Below, piece after piece: positions 11,834 to 20,375 of a stretch of DNA of 64,000 nt (the first letter of the stretch is position 1; each line of letters starts with the position of its first letter). Source of the DNA: Lantana camara (taxonomy: Eukaryota > Streptophyta > Magnoliopsida > Lamiales > Verbenaceae); assembly GCA_037501455.1 (NCBI GenBank), contig CM074865.1:83092501-83156500 (forward strand), in the 5' to 3' direction. Under the pieces are notes generated by a model that was not told the DNA's origin, did no database searches, and was given only the letters and a program-made list of their open reading frames with translations. The position numbers were made by a program, and so were the translations under genes.

Positions 11834-12520
11834 GCCTTCCTCCACCCGTTTAGTCTTTTCAGAGCCGTAGTCCTTTCTGCCCCATGGATCTCGGCCCTAA
11901 ACTCATGGTAGTATGTGGTACACTTTTGTTGCCCTTTTCTCCCACTCTTCCGTTGTGGCTGGGGTTCCGCGCTAGGGCCACGGGAGTCGCTCCCCAGCGA
12001 CATCTCCTCGATCTCCGCGGCCGCATCTTCTACGGCCTCATCATCTACCCCTTGTCCTTTTCCATCGACGCCTAGTGGGGCGGATTCGACTTCTACGGAA
12101 TCCCCACTGTCGGTCGGTTCCCTCTGAATCTACCCGGCGGCCTCCTCCACCGGGTCCTTGAAATACATCGTCACATTGGGGTCTTCCCATCTAGCTTTTC
12201 CCGGAAGTCTGACCCCTATGCATTCCACCGATACCTCTGGATCCGACGGAACATCCTTTGGGCCATAGTTTCTAGTTTGCTTGTTGTGGGGTTGGCTCTC
12301 GGGGGGCACGGAGGTGTTCCTCTTGGGGGCCATTTCTAGTGTGTGGATGAGAAAGAAAGAAGGGAGAGAGAGGGTTTGGAAAGGCGTACCTCGAGAATAT
12401 ACTTGAGAGGATCTCCTGAAGTGCAGTTTTTGCAAAGGATGGTGGAAGGCAAGAGTCTCTCCAAACTAGGGCTTGCTCTTGTGGAAAGCGTGAAAGGGGG
12501 AGAAACAGCCTAAGTCCCCA

Positions 12521-12527
12521 ATTTATA
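12521..12527 (-). promoter_or_regulatory. TATA box of the antisense gene
   Basis: Read on the minus strand the site is GACTATAAATTGG, a good plant TATA box about 190 bases upstream of the ATG at 12333. It lies between the antisense gene and the 3' LTR, in the place where an antisense promoter would be expected. Inferred from sequence only. Confidence 0.5.
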
Positions 12528-12935
12528 GTCGCGGTGTCAACTAAGCGTGGTTATCCCTCTCCACATGTCCACATACTAGCCTACCTGGAGAAGAACGTGG
12601 ACCGTTACCCCAAAACGGCCGCCCGTAACCACTCCTGGGAACCCGCGCTAGCCTCCCAAATTTCAAAAAGTGTAATCATGACTCTGACAGAGGAAGTCTC
12701 CATGGTTCCCGCCCAGTGGAACACAGCTAGTATGCGTGCATAAGGCCACGCCTCATATCTTGGGTCGAGATGTAACTTGGGTCGAAGGGAGTTGGCTCGC
12801 CGCTCAGCTTGGCTTGAACAGCTTTCCATAGGATCCAGATCATCACGAGATCCTCGCGACCCAGACCGCCCCTCTCTTACTCAGATGTAAAAGCCTTCCT
12901 CAAGATCAGACACCACTCTTTTAGTGGCACCCGAT

Positions 12936-12948
12936 CTGGGGGGGGAGA
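12936..12948 (+). other. Polypurine tract of the Tat element
   Basis: A purine run dominated by eight G's ending in AGA immediately precedes the TG start of the 3' LTR, where the plus-strand primer of LTR elements lies. Confidence 0.7.
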
Positions 12949-13569
12949 TGATAAGGGGAAAATCGGGGAACCTGACTAGGCACCAGATGTCATTGCCACG
13001 TGGCAGCCTGTGCCATGTCTTCGCTCCACGACCGAGTCACTTAGGCGGTTACCGACCCAGCACTTGGCCAGACCTCAAGCCGTAGCCTGGCGGCAGTCTC
13101 CCGCGACCTACGGTCCTCTTTCGACCCAGAGAGAGGTTCGACCCCATGGAGCTCCGACCCAGTCGCTACCGGACAACCGCATTCAATGCAAGCACCATCC
13201 CTCGCCGGCAGCATTAATTGCAGTTGCGCCCAGCACAGTGTCAGGCATCCTGGCAGGAGCAGACGAGCAGTGCTTTACCTGGAAAAGCACTGTTCCGGCC
13301 AAAGCCCGTCGCTTTCCTCTCCCAACCAGATCCACACTTTCTGGAAGGTGTACTTGCACCCACGGAGTCCGTCTCCAACCTATAAAAGACTCATTCCATG
13401 ACCATCAACGGTAAGCTTTCCTTCACGCACAAGACTCTTTACTCCTGCATATTTTCGACCCAGAGCTTGAAGCTGACTTGAGCGTCGGAGTGCCAAAACG
13501 GGTCCAACCCCCACTTCCCCCCCCCCAGCCCCATTTTGGCATTAGAGCTTACGTTTGTTCATCTTTTCA
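12949..13569 (+). repeat. 3' LTR of the Tat element
   Basis: Begins TGATAAGGGG right after the polypurine tract and is taken to end at ..TCTTTTCA (13569), giving 621 bp with TG..CA ends. It contains a TATA box (TATAAAAG, 13381-13388) at a position suitable for the U3/R boundary, followed by a C-rich stretch near 13515-13530. The right end is less certain than the left because the 5' LTR is not in the window for comparison. Confidence 0.65.
13381..13387 (+). promoter_or_regulatory. TATA box in the Tat LTR
   Basis: CCTATAAAAGACTC about two-thirds into the LTR; it would set transcript start about 30 bases downstream (about 13415). Sequence-based inference. Confidence 0.5.
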
Positions 13570-13614
13570 GTTTAGGAAAGCACCGGAGTTCTCCCCACTC
13601 TATAAATATCTTGG

Positions 13615-14892
13615 GTGATTGGGAGTCTTAGTCTGCAGTCCAGCACACAGCCAGATTTAGACACCATCACATTAGAAGCTATAAAACCGGAAGTAGAAAA
13701 TGAAGAAGTAATATACGGATATGAGTCATCAGAAGACGATGTGTTAGGAATGGAACACGATTTAAAACGAGAAAAAGATAAGAAAGATATTCCAGAAGCT
13801 AGTAATACAAAAAAGGAAGAAGAAATTAAATGGGAAACTTATCAAGAAGATAAATATACTAATCCTCTAAAAAATTCAAGCATACAATACAATTTTAAAA
13901 AGGGATATATTCCAAATAAAAAAGGAAGATGGTCTAAAATACCTGAACAATATATACCTACAAAGGGAATATTAGGAGTCGATGGAATACTAAATCTAGA
14001 CTGTGTAACAAACAAATCAACACTTATTACCGAATGGGCACATAAACTAGGATTAATTATAGAAACTGAAGATAGATTAAGATTAGGAATTTTTAAAACA
14101 ATATTCAATTTTGTACAATATAAAACAACAGGAAACGTAACACATTACTTAGCCTCATTAGCAGAAGAACAGAAAACACTCTTGATAGGAGGAGATTCTA
14201 TAGATACTTTTTGGAACATAGTTGCAAAAATATATTCAGAATTCGTTGGAATACCTATACAAGATTCAGGACTCTTCGTAAATAAAAGAGAACAAGATAG
14301 AGCAGCATACCATCTAGCCAATACACAAATATTAGACATGTGCGCTATAGAACACTTTAACTGTGAATACAATATGTATTACTATGATTTATCTAAAGAA
14401 AACAGAGAAAAATATTTATCATTATACTTCAATAAATTACCTTATCCAGTTGGTCAAATAATATATGCGGAATTTAAGAAACAAGTAAATGAAGGATTCG
14501 TTTCAGAGACATTAGGAGGAGCGCAAACTGTAGTAGAACAATTTATAGGAGACAAATGTTATGAAAGAGACTTATACAATGCAGTTAAAAACAAGGTTAC
14601 GATATGTTGTGAGGGAAATCCTTTAGTACCTCAACAATACGGAGAAAGTCCATACATAATTCGACCAAACAAAAAAAGAAAATACAGGAGAAAGGATAAA
14701 AGATATAGATGGAGAAAGAAACCTAAAAGATGGGTAGACAATAATAAACATAAATTTCAAAAAAGAATAAGACGTTTCTTTAAAAAGAAAGAATACAGAC
14801 CAAAACAAAAATACTGTCCAGAAGGAAAGAAAAAATGCCAATGTTGGCTTTGCCACGAAGAAGGACACTATGCAAGAGAATGCCCTAAATAA
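13615..14892 (+). CDS. Endogenous pararetrovirus coat protein (ORF IV-like)
   Basis: The frame is open for 425 codons. The product has an acidic N-terminus, a central domain of capsid type, a strongly basic Lys/Arg tract and a C-terminal zinc knuckle of the CX2CX4HX4C form (CWLCHEEGHYAREC, about residues 411-424), the diagnostic set for caulimovirid coat proteins. There is no ATG at the left edge of the frame; the first is at 13750, so the N-terminus may be lost at the integration junction or the frame may run into flanking DNA. No internal stop is present. Confidence 0.82.
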   Translation: MIGSLSLQSSTQPDLDTITLEAIKPEVENEEVIYGYESSEDDVLGMEHDLKREKDKKDIPEASNTKKEEEIKWETYQEDKYTNPLKNSSIQYNFKKGYIPNKKGRWSKIPEQYIPTKGILGVDGILNLDCVTNKSTLITEWAHKLGLIIETEDRLRLGIFKTIFNFVQYKTTGNVTHYLASLAEEQKTLLIGGDSIDTFWNIVAKIYSEFVGIPIQDSGLFVNKREQDRAAYHLANTQILDMCAIEHFNCEYNMYYYDLSKENREKYLSLYFNKLPYPVGQIIYAEFKKQVNEGFVSETLGGAQTVVEQFIGDKCYERDLYNAVKNKVTICCEGNPLVPQQYGESPYIIRPNKKRKYRRKDKRYRWRKKPKRWVDNNKHKFQKRIRRFFKKKEYRPKQKYCPEGKKKCQCWLCHEEGHYARECPK

Positions 14893-14928
14893 CAAAAACA
14901 ATCGAATAAAAAATTACATATACTTCAA

Positions 14929-15045
14929 ATGGCTCAAACATACGATTTAGAACCAATAGAAGAAGACTATTCTGATTTGGAAAACATATATGAAATGGAA
15001 ACTGTTACAGAATCAGAAACTGAATATAGTTCTGATGATTTTTAA
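14929..15045 (+). CDS. Short acidic ORF in frame before the viral polymerase gene
   Basis: ATG at 14929, 38 codons rich in Glu, Asp and Ser, ending TAA at 15043-15045; the polymerase ATG follows directly at 15046 in the same frame. Either the polymerase originally began here and the TAA is a mutation after integration, or this is a true small upstream cistron. The sequence alone does not decide. No similarity recognised. Confidence 0.5.
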   Translation: MAQTYDLEPIEEDYSDLENIYEMETVTESETEYSSDDF

Positions 15046-16998
15046 ATGAAAAACTCTAACGCTACATTCATAGAAGTAAAAATAAAACATAAAACAATTA
15101 AAGCATTTATAGACACAGGGGCAAGTTTATGTTTTGCTTCACCAGCTCTTACGATATTTAAATGGAAAAAACTTAAACAACCATTAAAAATAATGATAGC
15201 AGATGCAAGTCATTATTATATATGGTACGCTACATACTTAGAAAAAGCTTGGATACAGGGATATTGTTTTACTATACCATCTATATATCGACACGAAACA
15301 GGATTACCATTCATCCTAGGAAATAACTTTTTGAAACTATATAGGCCTTTTTGTCAAGATTTGAAATACATCACTTTAAAATCACCTGTTAATGAAAAAC
15401 TATCTCAAAAGAGTGAAACTGTTGAAATACCTATAGTAAAGATTGAAGACAGAAGTAATCTTATAGATAAAATAGATTATTTAATTAATCATGAATTGAT
15501 ATTTTTTGTAAAAACAAATCTTGAAAAAGAAATAGAAGAAATTCTAGACTCTATCACCAGTGAAGATCCTTTAGATAAAGATAAGAACAATAATCATATG
15601 ATAGTTGAAATTAAACTTAAAAATCATTTAGACGAAGTAAATGTAAAAAATAATATACCTTATTCTAAACAAGATATTGATGAATTTAAAGAAGAATGTA
15701 AACAACTTTTGGAAAAAGGATTAATTTCTGAAAGCAAAAGTCCACACGCAACACCTGCATTTTATGTAGAAAATAAGAATGAAATAAAACGAGGAAAACG
15801 ACGAATGGTCATAAATTATAAAGAATTAAATGAAAAAACTATAGGAGATGCAAATAAACTTCCTAGAATTGATTATATCAAAGATAGGTTAAAAGGACAA
15901 ACATGGTTCAGTACATTAGACGCTAAATCAGGATATTGGCAATTAAGATTGCATGAAGATACAAAACCACTAACAACTTTTACATGTCCTGCACAAAAAC
16001 ATTACCAATGGAATGTTTTACCATTTGGATTGAAACAAGCACCTGGAATATACCAGAGATTTATGGATAAAAACCTTGAAGGTTTAGAAGACATTTGTCT
16101 TGCTTACATTGATGATATTATCATCTTTAGTAATCAAGATAAAGAAGATCATTTGAAAAAACTAAAAATAGTTTTGAAACGATGCAAAGACAAAGGACTA
16201 ATTCTTTCTAAAAAGAAAGCAGTCCTATGTAAACAAAAAATTGATTTTCTTGGAAATACTTTTGATTCACAAGGAAACATAGTTCTTCAAGACAACATTT
16301 TGAAAAAATTAAACGAATTTCCAGATCAAATTACTGATCGAAAACAACTACAAAGATTTCTTGGATGTTTAAACTACATTTCTGATCAAGGATTCATAAA
16401 GAACCTTGCTAAAAAAAGAACACAATTACAAAAGAAACTTTCTGAGAAAATACAATGGAATTGGCGAATTGATGATTCGATACAAGTACAGAAAATAAAA
16501 CAGTATTGTGAAACATTGCCTGTTTTATACAATCCAAAGGAAAATGATTTTATTATCATTGAGACAGATGCTTCAAATGATACATGGTCTGGTTGCATGC
16601 TTGCAATACCAGCCGAAAAAATTAATACAAACGACCTTGAAGGTCATATGAATACAAGAACCAAAAAGGTTCGCGAAATTACACAACTCTGTAAATATAT
16701 ATCTGGGACATTTACAGAAACCCAGAAAAATTATACAGTCCATGAAAAAGAGACACTTGCATGTCTAAAGATACTTCGGAAGTGGAAACTCGAGCTTTTA
16801 CCTCGAGAATTTGAACTTCGAACAGACTCAAAATACTTAACAAACTTCTACAGGTATACACTTCGAGACAACTATAATCAAGGAAGATTGATACGTTGGC
16901 AGCTTGAGATAAGAAGATACCAGTTTCACATCGTATACATAAAATCAGAAGAGAACGCCCTTGCAGACACACTCACACGAGAATGGAGGCCGCGATAG
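15046..16998 (+). CDS. Endogenous pararetrovirus protease-reverse transcriptase-RNase H (ORF V-like)
   Basis: One uninterrupted frame of 650 codons. Aspartic protease: FIDTGAS at residues 21-27. Reverse transcriptase: FSTLDAKSGYWQL, LPFGLKQAPGIYQRFMD and the catalytic box YIDD at residues 354-357. RNase H: ETDASNDTWSGC starting near residue 506 and the C-terminal ALADTLTRE. The enzyme set converts pregenomic RNA to DNA in the cytoplasm of infected cells. There is no integrase, as expected for a caulimovirid and unlike the gypsy element to the left. The 3' end overlaps the next ORF by 16 bases. Confidence 0.9.
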   Translation: MKNSNATFIEVKIKHKTIKAFIDTGASLCFASPALTIFKWKKLKQPLKIMIADASHYYIWYATYLEKAWIQGYCFTIPSIYRHETGLPFILGNNFLKLYRPFCQDLKYITLKSPVNEKLSQKSETVEIPIVKIEDRSNLIDKIDYLINHELIFFVKTNLEKEIEEILDSITSEDPLDKDKNNNHMIVEIKLKNHLDEVNVKNNIPYSKQDIDEFKEECKQLLEKGLISESKSPHATPAFYVENKNEIKRGKRRMVINYKELNEKTIGDANKLPRIDYIKDRLKGQTWFSTLDAKSGYWQLRLHEDTKPLTTFTCPAQKHYQWNVLPFGLKQAPGIYQRFMDKNLEGLEDICLAYIDDIIIFSNQDKEDHLKKLKIVLKRCKDKGLILSKKKAVLCKQKIDFLGNTFDSQGNIVLQDNILKKLNEFPDQITDRKQLQRFLGCLNYISDQGFIKNLAKKRTQLQKKLSEKIQWNWRIDDSIQVQKIKQYCETLPVLYNPKENDFIIIETDASNDTWSGCMLAIPAEKINTNDLEGHMNTRTKKVREITQLCKYISGTFTETQKNYTVHEKETLACLKILRKWKLELLPREFELRTDSKYLTNFYRYTLRDNYNQGRLIRWQLEIRRYQFHIVYIKSEENALADTLTREWRPR

Positions 16999-18167
16999 CC
17001 TTGATGAAACAAAACATTGAAACAATTGATCGTGAGATACAACAATTCACGAAGGCTAAATATTTGGAGATACAAAGATTCACAGAATCTAAGATGACAC
17101 AACGTCAAGAGCTTCTTGCCGCGTTACACGTTGTTCAACAAGCAGCCGGACTTCCACCATCAGAGTTACCAGCAAGCGTGGTGGATCCATCATCCAAAAC
17201 ATTCACAAAATCCAAAACATTTCCACAAACAACAGCAGAAGGAAATACTTCATCATCAGCAGCTACACAAGACAGTGAAGATGAAAGGAAACAAGTTAAA
17301 CAATGGTATGTTATATTCAATGGCTCAAGCCGAGGTATATATGATCAATGGTCAAAAGCCAATGTTCATATACAAGGAAACCCAACAATATCATACAAAA
17401 CGTACAACAGTCTTTCAGAAGCCAAACAAGCCTTTGAAGAAACAAAAACCTACAAAAACTCCCTTCAAACCACTCCAACACTCCAAGCCCAAAACAGTTT
17501 TAAAGAAAAGATGAGAGTCCTTGGAAATATACCCACGGTAAATCCAATGGACCGTGTTCAAACATCAGCCCAAAAAGAGGCCCAAATACAACCCTCAAAA
17601 GAAAATTTTGACAAACTTCTGAAATCCATTTTTGAATACAACCCAGAGACAGACAAAAACAACCTTTTTTGGTATCCAGTAAACAGAAACGGACCAAAAG
17701 TCGTTATATTCGAACAAGCAGACCCAGACTTGATATACCAATTCTTCATACATGGATTTCTTGACACTTTATACTTCAAAAACCCAAACTGTTTTCGAAA
17801 ATTCAGCCCAAAACTAATGTCGACACTTCAGGACTATGCTAGACGAGTTTCAAAAGGAAACATGGATAAAGAAATAGTCTTCAAATCTACACTTTCATAC
17901 CCTGTCTTCAACGAAGAAGGAGTATCAGTATACTCTCATGGAATTATCAAACTGATAGTTTCAAATGGAGAATACCCCTGCATTGATACAATGAAGACAC
18001 TCGATGACATAAATGAGATAGTTGCAAAACAACTAAATCAAATATTTTATGCATCACAAGAGATAAACAAGGACAGTAATGTCAAGATAAACTATAAATC
18101 CAATTGTCATTTGATATATGGATCTTCGAGATACACAATGACGTCAAACACTCAAGGAAATACGTAA
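16983..18167 (+). CDS. Endogenous pararetrovirus inclusion-body/translational transactivator (ORF VI-like)
   Basis: Open for 394 codons. Around residues 108-155 is the viroplasmin-type fold (YVIFNGSSRGIYDQW and SLSEAKQAF), a degenerate RNase H-like domain characteristic of caulimovirus ORF VI proteins. It is preceded by a helical, Ser/Gln-rich N-terminus. Family role: forms the inclusion bodies and permits reinitiation on polycistronic viral RNA. Its place after the polymerase and before the intergenic region agrees with this. No stop interrupts the frame. Confidence 0.8.
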   Translation: MEAAIALMKQNIETIDREIQQFTKAKYLEIQRFTESKMTQRQELLAALHVVQQAAGLPPSELPASVVDPSSKTFTKSKTFPQTTAEGNTSSSAATQDSEDERKQVKQWYVIFNGSSRGIYDQWSKANVHIQGNPTISYKTYNSLSEAKQAFEETKTYKNSLQTTPTLQAQNSFKEKMRVLGNIPTVNPMDRVQTSAQKEAQIQPSKENFDKLLKSIFEYNPETDKNNLFWYPVNRNGPKVVIFEQADPDLIYQFFIHGFLDTLYFKNPNCFRKFSPKLMSTLQDYARRVSKGNMDKEIVFKSTLSYPVFNEEGVSVYSHGIIKLIVSNGEYPCIDTMKTLDDINEIVAKQLNQIFYASQEINKDSNVKINYKSNCHLIYGSSRYTMTSNTQGNT

Positions 18168-18330
18168 GCAATGACGAATACACCTCAATAATGCAGACTT
18201 TATGTCTCTGTCTGCTTTTAGGTGCAGTAGTTGAGCACCATTATTATCTTTTACTTTAAGTCTTTTTCTACTTTTTTGACTTTTTGTAAATGAAAACGTG
18301 TCTGTAATAGTGAGTCGAGCGCCTATATAA
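18139..18330 (+). promoter_or_regulatory. Viral intergenic promoter (35S-like) region
   Basis: A TATA box CCTATATAAAGG (18322-18333) is preceded by two TGACG motifs: the palindrome TGACGTCA (18139-18146) and TGACG (18172-18176), the core of as-1/bZIP sites known from caulimovirus promoters. Here they lie about 150-190 bases upstream of the TATA box, further than in the well-known 35S promoter. Transcription would start near 18355, giving a leader of about 290 bases before the movement-protein ATG at 18644. Confidence 0.6.
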
Positions 18331-18643
18331 AGGTCTCAATGTAGGTTGTGATATTCAGACTTTAATAGAAGGAAAAAGATCATGTGTTGATCAAAAAACT
18401 CTCTGAGTTTTAAGCCTTTGAGCTTTTCTTTTCTGTTGGCCTCACGCCTGAATAGCAGAACTATACACAACCATACACAACCAAACAATTCTCATACAAA
18501 AATCAAACATATACTTCGAAGAGATGATGAACAGGTAACATGGAGTGCATGAAGACAGTAGATATGAACACACAAACAGGTACACAATACAAACTTCGTT
18601 CTGAAAACATTATTCATATTTTTGTATACTAAAGATTATATAC

Positions 18644-19609
18644 ATGGAAACGAGTTTAATAGATCAGATTGAACATTTTGAAACAACTGAAGAATATGGA
18701 TACTTTTCTCAAGATATTGTTATAGACAACAAAAAATTAAACAAAGTAAGAAGAAAATAGTTAAACTTAATTGATGGACAAGATATGAAAACAGATTTAA
18801 AAACAAAACTGAGTAGAAAAAACATTATATTATATGGAAAATTTACATGTGAAACACCTATTGAAATTTCTACAACTAAAGGAACACAGGCTATTTCATT
18901 AATAAACAAAGCTGATATAATCCAGAAAATTAAAAAAGCAAAACATACACCTAGCGAAATAGGATATATACATATTTCCACAATACAGATACTAATTAAG
19001 AGTACATTTGCTGAAGGAATAAACTCACCCATAAAATTAGCTATATGTGATGACAGAATTATGAACATAAAAGATAAAATATTTGGAATAGTTGAAGGAA
19101 ACCTGGCTTATACCAAACTACTTTTTAATGTAGCTTTACACTATGCTATACCTCTTATAACAGAAAAACTAGACAAATCTTTAAACATTGCCTATAAATT
19201 TGAAAGACAAGATTTGATGGAAACAAACGATTATCCATTTTCAATAACATACACAATTGGATATGTTCTGACAAATAGCCATCATAGCATACAATTTAAA
19301 AACACCGATAAGATATTTATGGAAGACATTTTTCGAGAAGTCTCTCGTATAAAATATATACCAAAGACACCGATTATAAAACATGTTAATACTAATGTTT
19401 TTCAAAACAAAACACCTAAACTTTTAAAAAGTAAAAGCACATGTTATACATATTTACCACCAAACCAAAGAACTAATGAAACTAGTACACGGGCTTCTAT
19501 TAAAAACTTTAAAGAAGAAGGATCTTCTAATGAAATAATTAAAAATGAATTCACACAATTAGCCGATCAAATGGCTAAATTAACCACCACTATAAAGGAA
19601 ACACTCTGA
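18644..19609 (+). pseudogene. Endogenous pararetrovirus movement protein (ORF I-like), one premature stop
   Basis: The ATG at 18644 opens a frame of 322 codons interrupted only by TAG at 18758-18760; the rest (18785-19609) is open. The product has the layout of a 30K-superfamily cell-to-cell movement protein: a beta-rich core with LAYTKLLFNVALHYAIP and a Gly-Tyr-Val-Leu-Thr-Asn segment, then a hydrophilic C-terminus. It lies between the viral promoter and the primer site. Assignment rests on these motifs and on gene order. Confidence 0.72.
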
Positions 19610-19617
19610 ACCTTTTC

Positions 19618-19630
19618 TGGTATCAGAGCC
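19618..19630 (+). other. Viral tRNA-Met primer-binding site
   Basis: TGGTATCAGAGCC, the complement of the 3' end of initiator tRNA-Met, marks the origin of minus-strand DNA synthesis and by convention position 1 of caulimovirid maps. It begins nine bases after the movement-protein stop. Confidence 0.88.
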
Positions 19631-19676
19631 CGTATACGATTCAAAATATTAATACTAAAAATCACATATTTACAAT

Positions 19677-19868
19677 ATGTATGAATATAATAGACAAAAA
19701 TTTTATAAAGACAATATAAAATCAATAAACGAAAGTTATGCTAAAGAAGTAAGACTTTACTTGAAAGCTAAAAACGAAGGCCGTAAAACAGATGAGACAC
19801 AACATTTGAAAAACATTATTAGTTTAGAAAAATCGAAACAAATAGTTACACAATTAACTATAACATAA
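19677..19868 (+). CDS. Small viral ORF (63 aa), unassigned
   Basis: First of three short, Lys- and Glu-rich ORFs after the primer site. It ends in TAATG, so its stop overlaps the ATG of the next ORF by one base, as in caulimovirid polycistronic RNA. By position it corresponds to the small ORFs between movement and coat protein genes; the product is not recognisable from its sequence. Confidence 0.55.
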   Translation: MYEYNRQKFYKDNIKSINESYAKEVRLYLKAKNEGRKTDETQHLKNIISLEKSKQIVTQLTIT

Positions 19869-20089
19869 TGGAAAGATTTAATTACAAAACAAGAATAACA
19901 CGAGATATACGAGAATTAGAAGAACAAGTTATTATAGATGAATATCTTGTTAAAATGGCATACCATAACTTAAAACACAATAAAGATATATCATTAAGAA
20001 CTCAAAAAATAATGATGAATATGGTAAACGATGATTTAAAAAATACCAAAAGAAAAAGAGATACATCATATCAAATGTCACACGCTTAA
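19868..20089 (+). CDS. Small viral ORF (73 aa), coiled-coil-like, unassigned
   Basis: The ATG overlaps the preceding stop by one base. Highly charged and probably helical, with REL..EEQ near the N-terminus. Its position fits the aphid-transmission/virion-associated gene block of caulimovirids, but no diagnostic motif is present, so no function is assigned. Confidence 0.55.
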   Translation: MERFNYKTRITRDIRELEEQVIIDEYLVKMAYHNLKHNKDISLRTQKIMMNMVNDDLKNTKRKRDTSYQMSHA

Positions 20090-20091
20090 TC

Positions 20092-20375
20092 ATGAGTTAT
20101 AAACCAAAAATAGAAATAGACACTATAACAGAAGAAAAACAACAAGTAAAAGAAATTATGAAGACTAAAAATATTAAACAAATGGGAAAAATTTGAAAAT
20201 ATCCTTACAAAAAGAGGAAATATATAAGAAAAATTATGAAAAAACAATAAATAAAAATATATTAAATAGAGATACAATTATACAAGGTATAAAAGACCAA
20301 GGAAAAATAATAAATCATATAAATAATAATTTTATAGAAAAGATACATGAAAGAGAAATTAATACACCAAACTGA
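20092..20375 (+). pseudogene. Small viral ORF near the coat-protein side, frameshifted
   Basis: ATG at 20092, three bases after the previous stop; the frame closes at TGA 20194-20196, but a second frame beginning around 20193 continues the same Lys/Ile/Asn-rich helical composition to 20375. This suggests one ORF of about 94 codons broken by a single indel. By position it could correspond to the virion-associated protein gene upstream of the coat protein; not proven by motif. Confidence 0.45.

Larger units (their letters stand above)
4967..12333 (-). pseudogene. Antisense spliced gene of the Tat element ('putative gypsy type transposon' family), split by an insertion
   Basis: On the minus strand a three-exon gene can be followed. 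Exon 1 is 12333-11834 continuing at 7612-7002 after removal of the nested insertion and one target-site copy. Intron 1 is 7001-6886, exon 2 is 6885-6088, intron 2 is 6087-6005, and exon 3 is 6004-4967. Introns have GT..AG ends, and exon 1 joins in phase across the insertion. The N-terminal half (VALFNHLQISPVQLLPNG and surroundings) resembles the plant 'putative gypsy type transposon' domain (Pfam Transposase_28); the C-terminal half is a long charged coiled coil (about 5700-6000) and an acidic tail. Function is unknown; such antisense ORFs are known from Tat-type elements. Damage: TAG 12132-12130, TAG 6150-6148 and a one-base frameshift near 6620-6670. Confidence 0.75.
1..13569 (+). mobile_element. 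Ty3/gypsy LTR retrotransposon, Tat/Retand-type, 5' end outside window
   Basis: The order gag zinc knuckle, protease, reverse transcriptase, RNase H, second RNase H, integrase is that of Ty3/gypsy elements. The second RNase H after the usual one (about 2715-3085) is the established hallmark of the Tat lineage. Pol ends at 4431; about 8.5 kb of further sequence follows, holding an antisense gene and a nested 4.2-kb insertion, before a G-rich polypurine tract (12936-12948) and a 3' LTR starting TGATAAGGGG at 12949. The coding frames are broken by at least two stops and three frameshifts, so the copy is dead. The 5' LTR and most of gag lie to the left of the window. Confidence 0.9.

Noticed and set aside
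13010..13414. 134-codon plus-strand frame in the Tat LTR
   Set aside because: GC-rich LTR gives long chance frames; overlaps TATA and the expected transcript start, no protein features.
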